A stretch of DNA of 64,000 bases from CAVVAL01 sp963742725 (GTDB lineage: Bacteria; Actinomycetota; Actinomycetes; Mycobacteriales; Cryptosporangiaceae). Location of the stretch: the NCBI GenBank assembly GCA_963742725.1, contig CAVUMX010000001.1:434001-498000 (forward strand), in the 5' to 3' direction. Within the stretch, counting starts at the first letter, position 1, and each line of letters starts with the position of its first letter. The notes beneath the pieces are model-generated. The model did no database searches. It saw only the letters and a list, made by a program, of their open reading frames with translations, and was not told where the DNA came from. The translations under genes were made by a program, and so were the position numbers. This document shows positions 7,974 to 15,897 of this stretch, in pieces.

Positions 7974-9026
7974 CTAGAAGTTCACCTCGTGGAAACGAGG
8001 TTTGTACAGGTCGGCGTCGCCGAGGACGTCCGACCAGAAGTCCCTGCCGTTCCACGCGATGCTCACCAGCGTGGCGCCGCTGGCGAGCGGCTGCTCGGGG
8101 TGCAGCTGCGGCGAGTAGGTGATGTAGTTCCGCCCTTCGGGCGTCCGTCCGGCGGGCGAGGAGAACAGGACCCGGCTGGTGAACGGGCCGTGCGGCGCGT
8201 CGGCGGTCCGGGCGAGCACGTCGCTGCCCTCCTCGTTCCACGGCTTCACCAGGATGGTCCACCGCCCGTCGATGATCGCCACGGACGACGGCTGGCTGTC
8301 GAACAGCGGCGCGGCGACGGACTGGTCGCTCCCCCAGCCGCTGCCCGTCCAGAACTCCCACGCCGCCGGGCTGGCGAGGCCGGCGAGCGGCACCCGGGCG
8401 AGGTACGCCGTGTGCGGGTTGAACGCGTCGCCCGTGTGCCGGTACCCGTACACGTAGGCGTACCCGCCGTGGCTGAGCGCGGCGCCGGACCACTGCGGTG
8501 CCGCGCTCTGGTCCCGTCCGCTGCTGGGTGTGGGGGTCGTGCCGGCGAAGACCAGGGCGTCGCCGTCGAACTGGAACCGGGCTATCTCCACCCCCACAGG
8601 CACAAACCCATCACCCTTCACCCGGACGCGTTGCGCGAAGACGTGCAGCATCCCGCCCGACTCGACGGCGGCCTGTGCCCAGTACTTCTCGGACTCGGCC
8701 GGATCGGGGATGGCCGGCGCGCCGGCCGGCGTCGCCGGGGTGAACACACCGCCGCGCTGGACCAGGATCGTGTTGGCGATCATCCGGGCGCCGGGCGCGT
8801 AGGCGCCGGTAGCGGCGTCCTCGGCACCGAGCATCGTGTCGCCGAACAGCCAGTACACGGCGCCGTTGGACGCGGTGAAGCTCGCGACCTGGTCGGCGCC
8901 GCTCCACGCGTGGTCGTTGCGCTCCTGGAACGCCTCGGTCCAGGCCTGAGCGGTGGACGGCACCGGAGCAGCGACAGCCTCGGGCGCGACGACCAGAACC
9001 CCGACGGTCAGAACCCCGACGAGCAC
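7974..9026 (-). CDS. Secreted DUF4185-like beta-propeller protein
   Basis: About 350 residues. A hydrophobic N-terminus (LVGVLTVGVLVVAPEAVAA) looks like a signal peptide ending near AVAA, so the protein is probably exported. The mature part has repeated WxGxD, VYWLFGDTML, YVYGYR and WEFWTGSGW motifs seen in DUF4185-type proteins, a glycosidase-like five-bladed propeller family of uncertain activity. A paralogue with the same order of motifs lies at 10714-12630. The start is uncertain: GTG 9026 is the only start-type codon near the signal peptide but lacks a clear Shine-Dalgarno; the frame stays open further upstream antisense to the methyltransferase gene. It lies in the glycan block, so a role in binding or trimming a surface polysaccharide is a reasonable guess. 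Confidence 0.65.
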   Translation of the reverse strand: MLVGVLTVGVLVVAPEAVAAPVPSTAQAWTEAFQERNDHAWSGADQVASFTASNGAVYWLFGDTMLGAEDAATGAYAPGARMIANTILVQRGGVFTPATPAGAPAIPDPAESEKYWAQAAVESGGMLHVFAQRVRVKGDGFVPVGVEIARFQFDGDALVFAGTTPTPSSGRDQSAAPQWSGAALSHGGYAYVYGYRHTGDAFNPHTAYLARVPLAGLASPAAWEFWTGSGWGSDQSVAAPLFDSQPSSVAIIDGRWTILVKPWNEEGSDVLARTADAPHGPFTSRVLFSSPAGRTPEGRNYITYSPQLHPEQPLASGATLVSIAWNGRDFWSDVLGDADLYKPRFHEVNF

Positions 9027-9062
9027 AGCGGCGGCGAGCGTGGCGGCAGTAGGGTGCCACGC

Positions 9063-9884
9063 ATGGAGAGCGCGACCAGCCGCCTCGGCACCGTGGGTGT
9101 CACCAAGCGCGGCGCGGACTCGTCGGAGAGCGCCCGGGCGAACCGCCTCTGGTGGGACGCGGACGCCGACGCGTACATGAGCACCCACGGCGAGTTCCTG
9201 CGCGACGTCGAGTTCATGTGGTGCCCCGAAGGCCTGACCGAGGCGGACGGGCACCTGCTCGGCGACGTCGCCGGCAAGCGGGTGCTGGAGGTCGGCTGCG
9301 GTGCGGCGCCGTGCGCGCGGTGGCTGGCAACCCAGGGCGCGCGGCCCGTCGCGTTCGACATCTCCGGCGGCATGCTGCGGCACGCGGTCGAAGCGGCCGA
9401 GCGCAGCGGCGTCACGGTGCCGCTCGTCCAGGCGGACGCCGAGCGGCTGCCGTTCGCGTCCGGGGCCTTCGACCTGGCCTGCTCGGCGTTCGGCGCGGTG
9501 CCGTTCGTCGCGGACTCCGGCCGGCTCATGCGCGAGGTCGCGCGGGTGCTGCGCCCCGGCGGTCGCTGGGTGTTCTCCGTGACCCACCCGATGCGCTGGA
9601 TCTTCCCGGACGACCCCGGGCCGGACGGGTTGACCGTCCAGACGTCGTACTTCGACCGCACGCCGTACGTGGAGATCGACGGCGACGGCCAGGCCACCTA
9701 CGTCGAGCACCACCGGACGCTGGGCGACCGGATCCGGGAGATCGTCGGCGCCGGGCTGGTGCTGGCCGACGTCGTCGAGCCGGAGTGGCCGGCCGACCAC
9801 ACCCGCGTGTGGGGTCAGTGGAGCCCGCTCCGCGGCGGGCTCATGCCGGGCACGGCCATCTTCGTCTGCCACAGGCCGGCCTGA
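9063..9884 (+). CDS. Class I SAM-dependent methyltransferase
   Basis: A 273-residue methyltransferase. Motif I VLEVGCGAAP is at about 74-83, VAFDISGGM follows (motif II), then LPFASGAFDLACSAFGAVPF (motif IV region) and VLRPGGRWVFSVTHP. From memory, the N-terminal LWWDxDADxYxxTHGEFL segment marks an actinobacterial subgroup often annotated only as class I methyltransferase. Substrate unknown. It is divergent from the DUF4185-like gene (36 bp between starts) and convergent with the next methyltransferase, the stops being 1 bp apart. Start ATG 9063 is the first in-frame start with family-like sequence after it. Confidence 0.87.
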   Translation: MESATSRLGTVGVTKRGADSSESARANRLWWDADADAYMSTHGEFLRDVEFMWCPEGLTEADGHLLGDVAGKRVLEVGCGAAPCARWLATQGARPVAFDISGGMLRHAVEAAERSGVTVPLVQADAERLPFASGAFDLACSAFGAVPFVADSGRLMREVARVLRPGGRWVFSVTHPMRWIFPDDPGPDGLTVQTSYFDRTPYVEIDGDGQATYVEHHRTLGDRIREIVGAGLVLADVVEPEWPADHTRVWGQWSPLRGGLMPGTAIFVCHRPA

Positions 9885-9885
9885 C

Positions 9886-10626
9886 TCAGCGGACGCGCAG
9901 GACCAGCGCCAGGTTCCACACCGCGAGTTCCCGGACGAGCGGCACGTGCACGACCCACCGCGCCCAGCTCGGGTGGTACCGGGGCATGAGCCGGACGATC
10001 TCGACGTCCGGGCAGGTCCGGGCCCAGCGCATCATCCTGGCGACCGACACGGTGAACAGGCTCTCGCCGTAGACGTTCTTCGGGCGCTTCCCGTGCTTGC
10101 GCTCGTAGCGGCGCGCGGCGTAGTGCCCGCCGAGGTAGTGCCACGGCGCCGTCTCGTGGCCGCCCCACGGGGAGAGCCACGTCGTGTACGCGAGGAACAC
10201 CGTGCCGCCGGGCCGGGTCACGCGGACCATCTCGGCCGCCATGCGCTCCGGGTCGTCGACGTGTTCGAGGACGTTGCTGGAGTAGCAGACGTCGATCGAG
10301 TCGCTGCGGATCGGCAGGGCCGTGCCGCTGCCGACGATCGTGCCCTGGCCGGGTTCGAACCGGGCGGACAGCTCGCCCAGGTCGGCGTCGATGGCGTAGT
10401 ACCGCGCCTTGCGGTCGCGGAAGGCGTCCGCGAAATAGCCGGGGCCGCCGCCGACGTCGAGCACATCCTTGTCGGCGAGATCCACGTACTGCTCGACCTG
10501 GGTGGCCGAGTCGTTGGCGAGCAGGCCGTAGAACCTGTCCGGCTCGGTCTGCTCAAGCCGGAACGCCCGGAACAGCGCGAGCGAGCGCCGGAACGTACCG
10601 GGCGTGAGCGTGTCGGTCTGAACCAC
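9886..10626 (-). CDS. Class I SAM-dependent methyltransferase (Rv0224c-like)
   Basis: A 246-residue methyltransferase with motif I VLDVGGGPGYF (about 55-65), acidic motif II AIDADLGEL, IDVCYSSNVLEHVDDPERM and VTRPGGTVFLAYTTW. The WGGHETAPWHYLGGHYAARRY stretch and the C-terminal PRYHPSWARWVVHVPLVREL resemble the methyltransferase that, from memory, sits in the mycobacterial aftD neighbourhood (Rv0224c). Here it is again near aftD, supporting a role in modifying an envelope glycan or its lipid carrier. Substrate is not known. Start ATG or GTG codons upstream are absent, so the chosen start is firm. Confidence 0.85.
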   Translation of the reverse strand: MVQTDTLTPGTFRRSLALFRAFRLEQTEPDRFYGLLANDSATQVEQYVDLADKDVLDVGGGPGYFADAFRDRKARYYAIDADLGELSARFEPGQGTIVGSGTALPIRSDSIDVCYSSNVLEHVDDPERMAAEMVRVTRPGGTVFLAYTTWLSPWGGHETAPWHYLGGHYAARRYERKHGKRPKNVYGESLFTVSVARMMRWARTCPDVEIVRLMPRYHPSWARWVVHVPLVRELAVWNLALVLRVR

Positions 10627-10713
10627 CAGGGATGCTCCTGTCGGAGGTGGCCGGTCGGCGCGGGTCGGACCAGGCTACTCCCTGGTAGAAAGCCCGTCGG
10701 CACGAAGTCGGAA

Positions 10714-12630
10714 TCAACCGACACGAACCGGGTTGCTCGGCGCGCTGTCGCCCCCGGAGGTGGATGCGACGACCACGAACTCGTACTCCGCGCCGGCTCG
10801 CGGGCGGTCGACGGTCAGCTCGGTGACGCCGTCGAGCGGGTGCGGCAGCCGGGTCGGGAAATCTCTGGTCCCGACGTCACGGCGGAAGATCCAGTAGCGC
10901 AGATCCGGGCGGGGGGCGTCCCAGGCCAGCCGGGCGCCGCCGGCCACGGACGTCACCCGGAGGTTGGCCGGGGACGGCGGCGGCTGGGCGGCGGCAAGGG
11001 CCAGGGCGGGCGCGCTGGGCGGGCTCTTCCCCGCCGGTGACTGCGCGGACAGCCGGAACTCGTACGTGTGCCCGTGCGCGAGCCGCCGCGCGGTCGCCGT
11101 CACGCCGCCGCTGCCCTGCAACGGGACCTGCGTGAACGTGGCCTCGCCGGCTGTGACGTCCCGCTGTTCGAGGACGTACCAGTGGTTGCCGCCGGGCGAC
11201 GGCGTCCAGTCGAGGCCGACCCAACCGTCCGGGCGGGTGGTGGCGCGCAGGCCGGTGGGGCTGGCGGGGATGTCCGCGTCGATCGCCGTCCGGACGGTCT
11301 CCGACGGCCGGCTCTCCCCCGATCCGTCGATCGCCGTGACCCGGAACTCGAACGTGTGCCCGTCGGCCAGGAAACCCACGGGGGCCGACGGCTCGGTCAC
11401 CGGCCGTGCGGACCGTCCGAACCCGAGCTGGCCGGCGGTGACGTCGCGCAGGTACAGCCAGTAGCCCTTGGCGCCGGCCACGGGCCGCCAGTTCACCTGC
11501 GCCACCCCTCCCACGGACCGCGCCTCGACCTGGCCGGGTGCGGCGGGCCCGCGCGGACGGGCGCCCGCGCGCACCGGCACGGTGACGAAGCGGGGACGGT
11601 AGATGCGCGCGTCCCAGTACCCGTCGTCCGGGTCGAGGGTGTTCGCGTTGTACGAGATGACCAGTTCGCGCTCGCTGGACAGCTCGGGGTGGAGCCGGGC
11701 GTCGTAGACGATGCGGTTGTAGCCGGTCTCCGGCGCGACGTAGACGTACTCGGGCTCGCCGAACGGGCCGGTCGGGTCCGGTGCCTGGTAGGCCACGATG
11801 TGCGGGCTCATCGGCGCGTTCAGCTCCTGCGTCACCAGGACGTACCGGCCGCCGACGCGGTCCACGCTGAATCCGGTGCCGACGCCGCTGAGCACGCGGG
11901 CGGAGTCCGTCTCGCGGGTGGACCAGCCGTGGCCCGTCCAGTACTCCCAGGCGCTCGCGACGGCGCCGCGCCGGGCCCGCGCCAGGTGGGCGAAGTTCGC
12001 GTTGCGGCCCAGTTCGCTGCCGTACACGAACGTGTGGTCGCCGCTCTCGCTGATCGCCGAGCCCCAGGCGACCCGGGATCCGCCCGGCACCGGCCGCGTC
12101 CCGGTCAGCTTCAGGTCGGGCAGGCTGAACGTCGCCAGGACGGTGCCCGTGAGCCGGACGTCGAGCGGCCCGGCGCCCGTCCGGCTGTACCGGTTGTAGA
12201 GGACGCGTAACCGGTCCTTCTCGACCGTCCCGTCGCCGACCCACAGCCAGCCGTCGGCGGTCCCGGACGGCACCAGCGACGTGGGCGCGGACGGGCTGCC
12301 GCCGGTGAGCGTGGTGAAGTCGGATCCGTCCTGGACGACCATCGAGTTGTTGACGAACGGGGCGCCGCGCGGGCGCGAGTGGTCGGCGTTGACCGTGCCG
12401 AGGAACGTGTCGGAGAACAGCCAGACGACGCGCCCGTCCGGGAGCTTGACCGAGGTGGTGCCGTCCGCGCCGCTCCACTGGTCGCTGGTGTCGCCGTACC
12501 GCTGCCAGGCGGACGTGAGCGCGGTCTCCGGGACGGCCGCGCCGAAGCGGACCGTCCCGACACGCTCGGGAGCCGCCGCGCCGCCGGCCACGAGCAGGAT
12601 CGCGAGCGCCGCTACTAACCGCCTTCGCAT
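10714..12630 (-). CDS. Secreted DUF4185-like propeller with three fibronectin type III domains
   Basis: A 638-residue exported protein. Residues 1-20 (MRRRLVAALAILLVAGGAAA) form a signal peptide. The DUF4185-like propeller covers about 35-350, with DQWSGADGTTSVKLPDG, VVWLFSDTFLG, WEYWTGHGW and the closing YWDARIYRPRFVTVPV. Three fibronectin type III modules follow at about 360-452, 455-547 and 552-638, each with the tryptophan/tyrosine core (VNWRPVAGAKGYWLYLRDV, LDWTPSPGGNHWYVLEQRDV, LAWDAPRPDLRYWIFRRDV). Fn3 arms on secreted actinobacterial enzymes usually space a catalytic domain on polysaccharide, so this is likely a carbohydrate-active or carbohydrate-binding protein. It is a paralogue of 7974-9026. 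No enzymatic residues can be assigned with confidence. Confidence 0.8.
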   Translation of the reverse strand: MRRRLVAALAILLVAGGAAAPERVGTVRFGAAVPETALTSAWQRYGDTSDQWSGADGTTSVKLPDGRVVWLFSDTFLGTVNADHSRPRGAPFVNNSMVVQDGSDFTTLTGGSPSAPTSLVPSGTADGWLWVGDGTVEKDRLRVLYNRYSRTGAGPLDVRLTGTVLATFSLPDLKLTGTRPVPGGSRVAWGSAISESGDHTFVYGSELGRNANFAHLARARRGAVASAWEYWTGHGWSTRETDSARVLSGVGTGFSVDRVGGRYVLVTQELNAPMSPHIVAYQAPDPTGPFGEPEYVYVAPETGYNRIVYDARLHPELSSERELVISYNANTLDPDDGYWDARIYRPRFVTVPVRAGARPRGPAAPGQVEARSVGGVAQVNWRPVAGAKGYWLYLRDVTAGQLGFGRSARPVTEPSAPVGFLADGHTFEFRVTAIDGSGESRPSETVRTAIDADIPASPTGLRATTRPDGWVGLDWTPSPGGNHWYVLEQRDVTAGEATFTQVPLQGSGGVTATARRLAHGHTYEFRLSAQSPAGKSPPSAPALALAAAQPPPSPANLRVTSVAGGARLAWDAPRPDLRYWIFRRDVGTRDFPTRLPHPLDGVTELTVDRPRAGAEYEFVVVASTSGGDSAPSNPVRVG

Positions 12631-12664
12631 CCGTGCCTCCCTGTTACCACCGTCAACGTGCCCC

Positions 12665-12670
12665 TATTCT
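12665..12670 (+). promoter_or_regulatory. -10 element for leaderless methyltransferase mRNA
   Basis: TATTCT ends 6 bp before the ATG at 12677, which would place transcription start on the start codon itself. No Shine-Dalgarno is present. The -35 is weak. Confidence 0.45.
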
Positions 12671-12676
12671 GTCGCG

Positions 12677-13417
12677 ATGAGCTTCGAGGAGACGCGGGCC
12701 GACTGGACCGAGCTGGGCGCGGCCGACCCGCTGTGGGCAGTCCTGGTCGACCCCAGCACGAAGAACGGCGCCTGGGACATCGAGGACTTCCTCGCCACCG
12801 GGCGCCGCGAGGTCGACGGCGCGCTCGCGTCGCTGGACGGGTTCGGCGGTGCCACCAGCCCCAAGCGCGCGCTGGACTTCGGCTGCGGCGTCGGCCGGCT
12901 CTCCCAGGCTCTCGCCGCCCACTACGAGGAGGTCGTCGGCGTCGACATCTCCGCGCCGATGCTGGCGCGGGCGCGGGAGCTGGACCGCTCCGGCGGGCGC
13001 TGCCGGTTCGTCCTCAACGACGAGCCGCACCTCGGCCAGTTCGAGGACGCGAGCGTCGACCTGGTGTTCAGCAGCATCGTCCTCCAGCACGTGCCGCCCG
13101 GCCCGGCGATGACGTACCTGCGGGAGTTCACCCGGATCGTCCGGCCCGGCGGTGCGGTGGTCGTGCTGCTGCCGACCGGTGTCCGCCGGACGTTCAAGGG
13201 CCTGCTGTTCAAGTTCCTGCCGCACCGGGTGCTGCGGTGGAGCCAGCAGCGGCTGCTCGGCTACCCGGCGCCGATGCGCATGCACACGTTCGACCGGGGC
13301 GCCGTCGAGCAGATCTTCGCGGCGGCCGCGATGACCGTGGTCGGCACCACCGACGAGCCGGAGCACGGCCCGCACTGGGACTTCACCCGTTTCTACGCGA
13401 CCCGCCCCCAGGCCTAG
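12677..13417 (+). CDS. Class I SAM-dependent methyltransferase
   Basis: A 246-residue protein with motif I ALDFGCGVGRL (about 65-75), motif II VGVDISAPML, then VDLVFSSIVLQHVPP and IVRPGGAVVVLLP. The N-terminus (WTELGAADPLWAVL) and the C-terminal LLGYPAPMRMHTFDRGAVEQIF fit the 'class I methyltransferase' group near polysaccharide clusters in actinobacteria. Substrate unknown. Divergent from the DUF4185/Fn3 gene with only 46 bp between starts, so they may be co-regulated. Start ATG 12677 agrees with the leaderless -10. Confidence 0.86.
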   Translation: MSFEETRADWTELGAADPLWAVLVDPSTKNGAWDIEDFLATGRREVDGALASLDGFGGATSPKRALDFGCGVGRLSQALAAHYEEVVGVDISAPMLARARELDRSGGRCRFVLNDEPHLGQFEDASVDLVFSSIVLQHVPPGPAMTYLREFTRIVRPGGAVVVLLPTGVRRTFKGLLFKFLPHRVLRWSQQRLLGYPAPMRMHTFDRGAVEQIFAAAAMTVVGTTDEPEHGPHWDFTRFYATRPQA

Positions 13418-13463
13418 GCCCGCCACCGCTGGGGCCCGCGCGCCGGGCCCCGGTCGGCGCGCC

Positions 13464-13490
13464 GGCCGCCGGAACGAAAAACCGGCGGCC
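13464..13490. terminator. Bidirectional terminator-like hairpin
   Basis: GGCCGCCGG (13464-13472) pairs with CCGGCGGCC (13482-13490), 9-nt A-rich loop, between the convergent methyltransferase and DUF3068 genes. Confidence 0.55.
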
Positions 13491-13527
13491 CCGGGGTGAA
13501 CCCGGGACCGCCGTGCAGGGTCCTTCG

Positions 13528-14484
13528 TCAGACGTTGGCCGCTGACCTGGCGCGCCGCCGGCCAGAGACCTTGGCGACCGTCGGGCGCGACGTGATCGTG
13601 ATGACGAGCCCGATGATGATGAACAGCACACCGACGCCGCCCAGGACCCACGGAAGGGTCTTGGTGAGCAGCGCGATCTTGTCCTTGGTGTCGTTCGCGG
13701 TCGCGACACCGTTGGCGATCGTCTTCTCGGTGAACTCGATCTGCGCGTCGATCAGCGTGACCTTGTCCTCGCCGGCCTGGTTGCGGAAGGTCTGCTTCTG
13801 CTGCTCCCGGCCCTTGATGATCACGCCGGTCTCCGGCTCGACCCAGATGGTGCGGGTGTTGCCGTAGAACCGCTCGGCGGGCTCGGTCGCCGCTGTCGTG
13901 CCCAGCAGCCGGCCAGGCAGGTCCTGGTCGCCGATCTTGACGGGCTCGACGGTCATCTCGAACTTGTAGACCTCGAGGCCGTTGATGGTCTCGGTGTCGA
14001 CGTACTTGATGGGGTACGTCTTCAACGCCGTGATGTCGTAGTAGTCGTACGTCTTCTTCTCGGTGTTGAACGGGAACTTGTACGTCAGACCCTTGTGCCG
14101 GACGCGGTTGCCGTTGACGTTCTCACCGCAGCAGGCCACCGCCTCGGAGGTTCGCCGGTCCATCGCCACGCGGTCGCGCGAGTAGCTGACCTCGGTGCCT
14201 TCGCCGTCCTTGATGTAGAGGAAGACGTCGAACACGACGCGGTCCGAGTTACCGGCATCGACGTCGCCCCGGACCGTACGGATGGCCTGGAGGTCGACTC
14301 CGCTCTCCTCCTCCAGCTTCTTGATCCGGAAGACGGTCGCACCCTTGGCCTCGGAGACCGACTGCGTGTACTGGTTCAGCTGCACCTTGACCAGCGATGG
14401 TGCGGCATAAACAGGCAAGAGGAGCGCGGACACAAGCATGAACGCTCCGAGCACCAGCAACACGGTGCTCACCACACGACGCAT
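13528..14484 (-). CDS. DUF3068 (PorA-family) envelope protein
   Basis: A 318-residue membrane-anchored protein: one N-terminal helix (about 5-27), a large outside domain, and a C-terminal helix (about 284-306, LPWVLGGVGVLFIIIGLVITI) ending in a basic tail SGRRRARSA. The domain motifs YDYYDITALKTYPIKYVDTETINGLEVYKFE and TRTIWVEPETGVIIKG are those of DUF3068. From memory, the mycobacterial homologue (Rv0227c) belongs to the aftD neighbourhood. Function unknown; it is envelope-associated. Start ATG 14484 is supported by GGGAGG 6 bp upstream; the frame is open 17 codons further but without a ribosome site. Divergent from the acyltransferase gene. Confidence 0.85.
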   Translation of the reverse strand: MRRVVSTVLLVLGAFMLVSALLLPVYAAPSLVKVQLNQYTQSVSEAKGATVFRIKKLEEESGVDLQAIRTVRGDVDAGNSDRVVFDVFLYIKDGEGTEVSYSRDRVAMDRRTSEAVACCGENVNGNRVRHKGLTYKFPFNTEKKTYDYYDITALKTYPIKYVDTETINGLEVYKFEMTVEPVKIGDQDLPGRLLGTTAATEPAERFYGNTRTIWVEPETGVIIKGREQQKQTFRNQAGEDKVTLIDAQIEFTEKTIANGVATANDTKDKIALLTKTLPWVLGGVGVLFIIIGLVITITSRPTVAKVSGRRRARSAANV

Positions 14485-14557
14485 ATATTCCTCCCTAGGC
14501 GATGGGGCGGAACATACAAGACCGTCAAGCCCCACGGGAAACTTTCCTGCAATACGT

Positions 14558-14569
14558 TACCGATCGGTA
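14558..14569. promoter_or_regulatory. 12-bp palindrome between DUF3068 and acyltransferase genes
   Basis: TACCGATCGGTA is a perfect palindrome in the 150-bp divergent gap. The position suits an operator acting on both genes; no regulator gene is nearby. Confidence 0.3.
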
Positions 14570-14634
14570 GCCTGCCAGGGTAAACGCCGTTCGCGAGGAC
14601 GTACAGTGGGGCGTCCCCGGTTCAGAGGAGTGTC

Positions 14635-15816
14635 GTGACCGCAGTTCAGGTGCAGCAGGCGCCCGCGCCGGCCCCAGCGCCCGAATCGCGGTCCTTGCCC
14701 TGGTTGCCGGCCCTCGACGGGCTCCGCGCGGTCGCCGCCCTGGCCGTTCTCACGACGCACGTCAGCTTCCGCAGCGGCATCACGTCGTCCGGGGACGCGA
14801 TCGGCCCGTTCATGGCCCGGCTCGAGGTCGGCGTCGCGCTGTTCTTCGTCCTGTCCGGGTTCCTGCTGTACCGGCCGTTCGCCAGCGCGGCGATCAACGG
14901 GCGGAAAGGTCCCGGATCGTTCCGGTACCTGTGGAAACGCGCGCTCCGGGTGCTCCCCGCGTACTGGGTGATGATGGCAACCGTCCTGTTCGCCTTCAAC
15001 CTGGAGTTCATGAAGGACGCCTGGGACTGGATCGTCCCGATGGGGCTCCTCCAGATCTACGAGCCGCTGCGGCTGCCCGTCGCCGGTGAGCAGACCTGGA
15101 GCCTCGCCACGGAGGTGGCGTTCTACGCCGCCCTGCCGCTGCTGGCGCTCGTCCCCCGCCTCCTGGGCGGGAAGACACCGGCGAAGCGGGTGCGGCGGCA
15201 GCTCGGCTTCGTCAGCGTCCTCATCGTGGTCGGCATCGCCTGGACGATCAGCGTGTACTCGTCCTGGTGGCCCCTCGACCTGCTCAGCGGCATGTGGCTG
15301 CCCGCCTACCTGGACTGGTTCGGGGTCGGCATGGCGATGGCCATCCTCACCACCCGCACCGACATGATCACCCGGTTCCAGACCACGATCAGCGCGCTCG
15401 CGTCGGCCCCGTGGACGTGCTGGGCCGTGTCGGCGTTCCTGCTGTGGATCGCCAGCACGCCGATCGCCGGTCCGCTGTCGGTGTACCCGGCGCCGACGTC
15501 CGGCGAGTCGATCGTCAAGCACCTGATCTACCTGGTCGCGGCCGTGTTCCTGGTGTTGCCGCTCGTCGGCGGCGAGCAGGTGCCGCGCGCGGCCACGGCC
15601 GTGCTGGCGAACCCCGTGTCGCGGTACCTGGGCAAGATCTCGTACGGCATCTTCCTGTGGCACATGGCCGTCATCGAGGTCTGGCTGCGGGTGTCCGACA
15701 CCCCGGAGTTCGGCGGGCGGTTCTGGGCCACGTACAGCGTGACGATCCTGGGGTCGGTCGCGGTCGCCAGCGCCAGCTACTACCTGATCGAGCGCCCCTT
15801 CCAGCGCCTCCGCTAG
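14635..15816 (+). CDS. Acyltransferase-3 family membrane protein (OafA/YrhL-like)
   Basis: A 393-residue integral membrane acyltransferase, expected to O-acylate a surface glycan. The N-terminal signature ALDGLRAVAALAVLTTH ends with the conserved histidine (about residue 42); GVALFFVLSGFLLYRPF, RALRVLPAYWV and TWSLATEVAFYAALPLLAL are further family motifs, and the C-terminal HMAVIEVW/YLIERPFQRL is typical. About ten helices. GTG 14635 is the start because AGAGGAG lies 5 bp upstream. From memory, an acyltransferase of this type (Rv0228) sits in the mycobacterial aftD neighbourhood. Convergent with aftD, with a perfect 16-bp palindrome between. Confidence 0.9.
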   Translation: MTAVQVQQAPAPAPAPESRSLPWLPALDGLRAVAALAVLTTHVSFRSGITSSGDAIGPFMARLEVGVALFFVLSGFLLYRPFASAAINGRKGPGSFRYLWKRALRVLPAYWVMMATVLFAFNLEFMKDAWDWIVPMGLLQIYEPLRLPVAGEQTWSLATEVAFYAALPLLALVPRLLGGKTPAKRVRRQLGFVSVLIVVGIAWTISVYSSWWPLDLLSGMWLPAYLDWFGVGMAMAILTTRTDMITRFQTTISALASAPWTCWAVSAFLLWIASTPIAGPLSVYPAPTSGESIVKHLIYLVAAVFLVLPLVGGEQVPRAATAVLANPVSRYLGKISYGIFLWHMAVIEVWLRVSDTPEFGGRFWATYSVTILGSVAVASASYYLIERPFQRLR

Positions 15817-15834
15817 GCCGCCCGCCCGTGAAGG

Positions 15835-15874
15835 GTGTGGCTTTTCGCGACCTATAGCTCGCGAAAAGCCACAC
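15835..15874. terminator. Perfect 16-bp palindrome between acyltransferase gene and aftD
   Basis: GTGTGGCTTTTCGCGA (15835-15850) and TCGCGAAAAGCCACAC (15859-15874) with an 8-nt loop. It lies between convergent stops and the arms contain T- and A-runs, so it can act in both directions. Confidence 0.7.
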
Positions 15875-15897
15875 GCTTGGCGGAAGCGGGGTGACGC

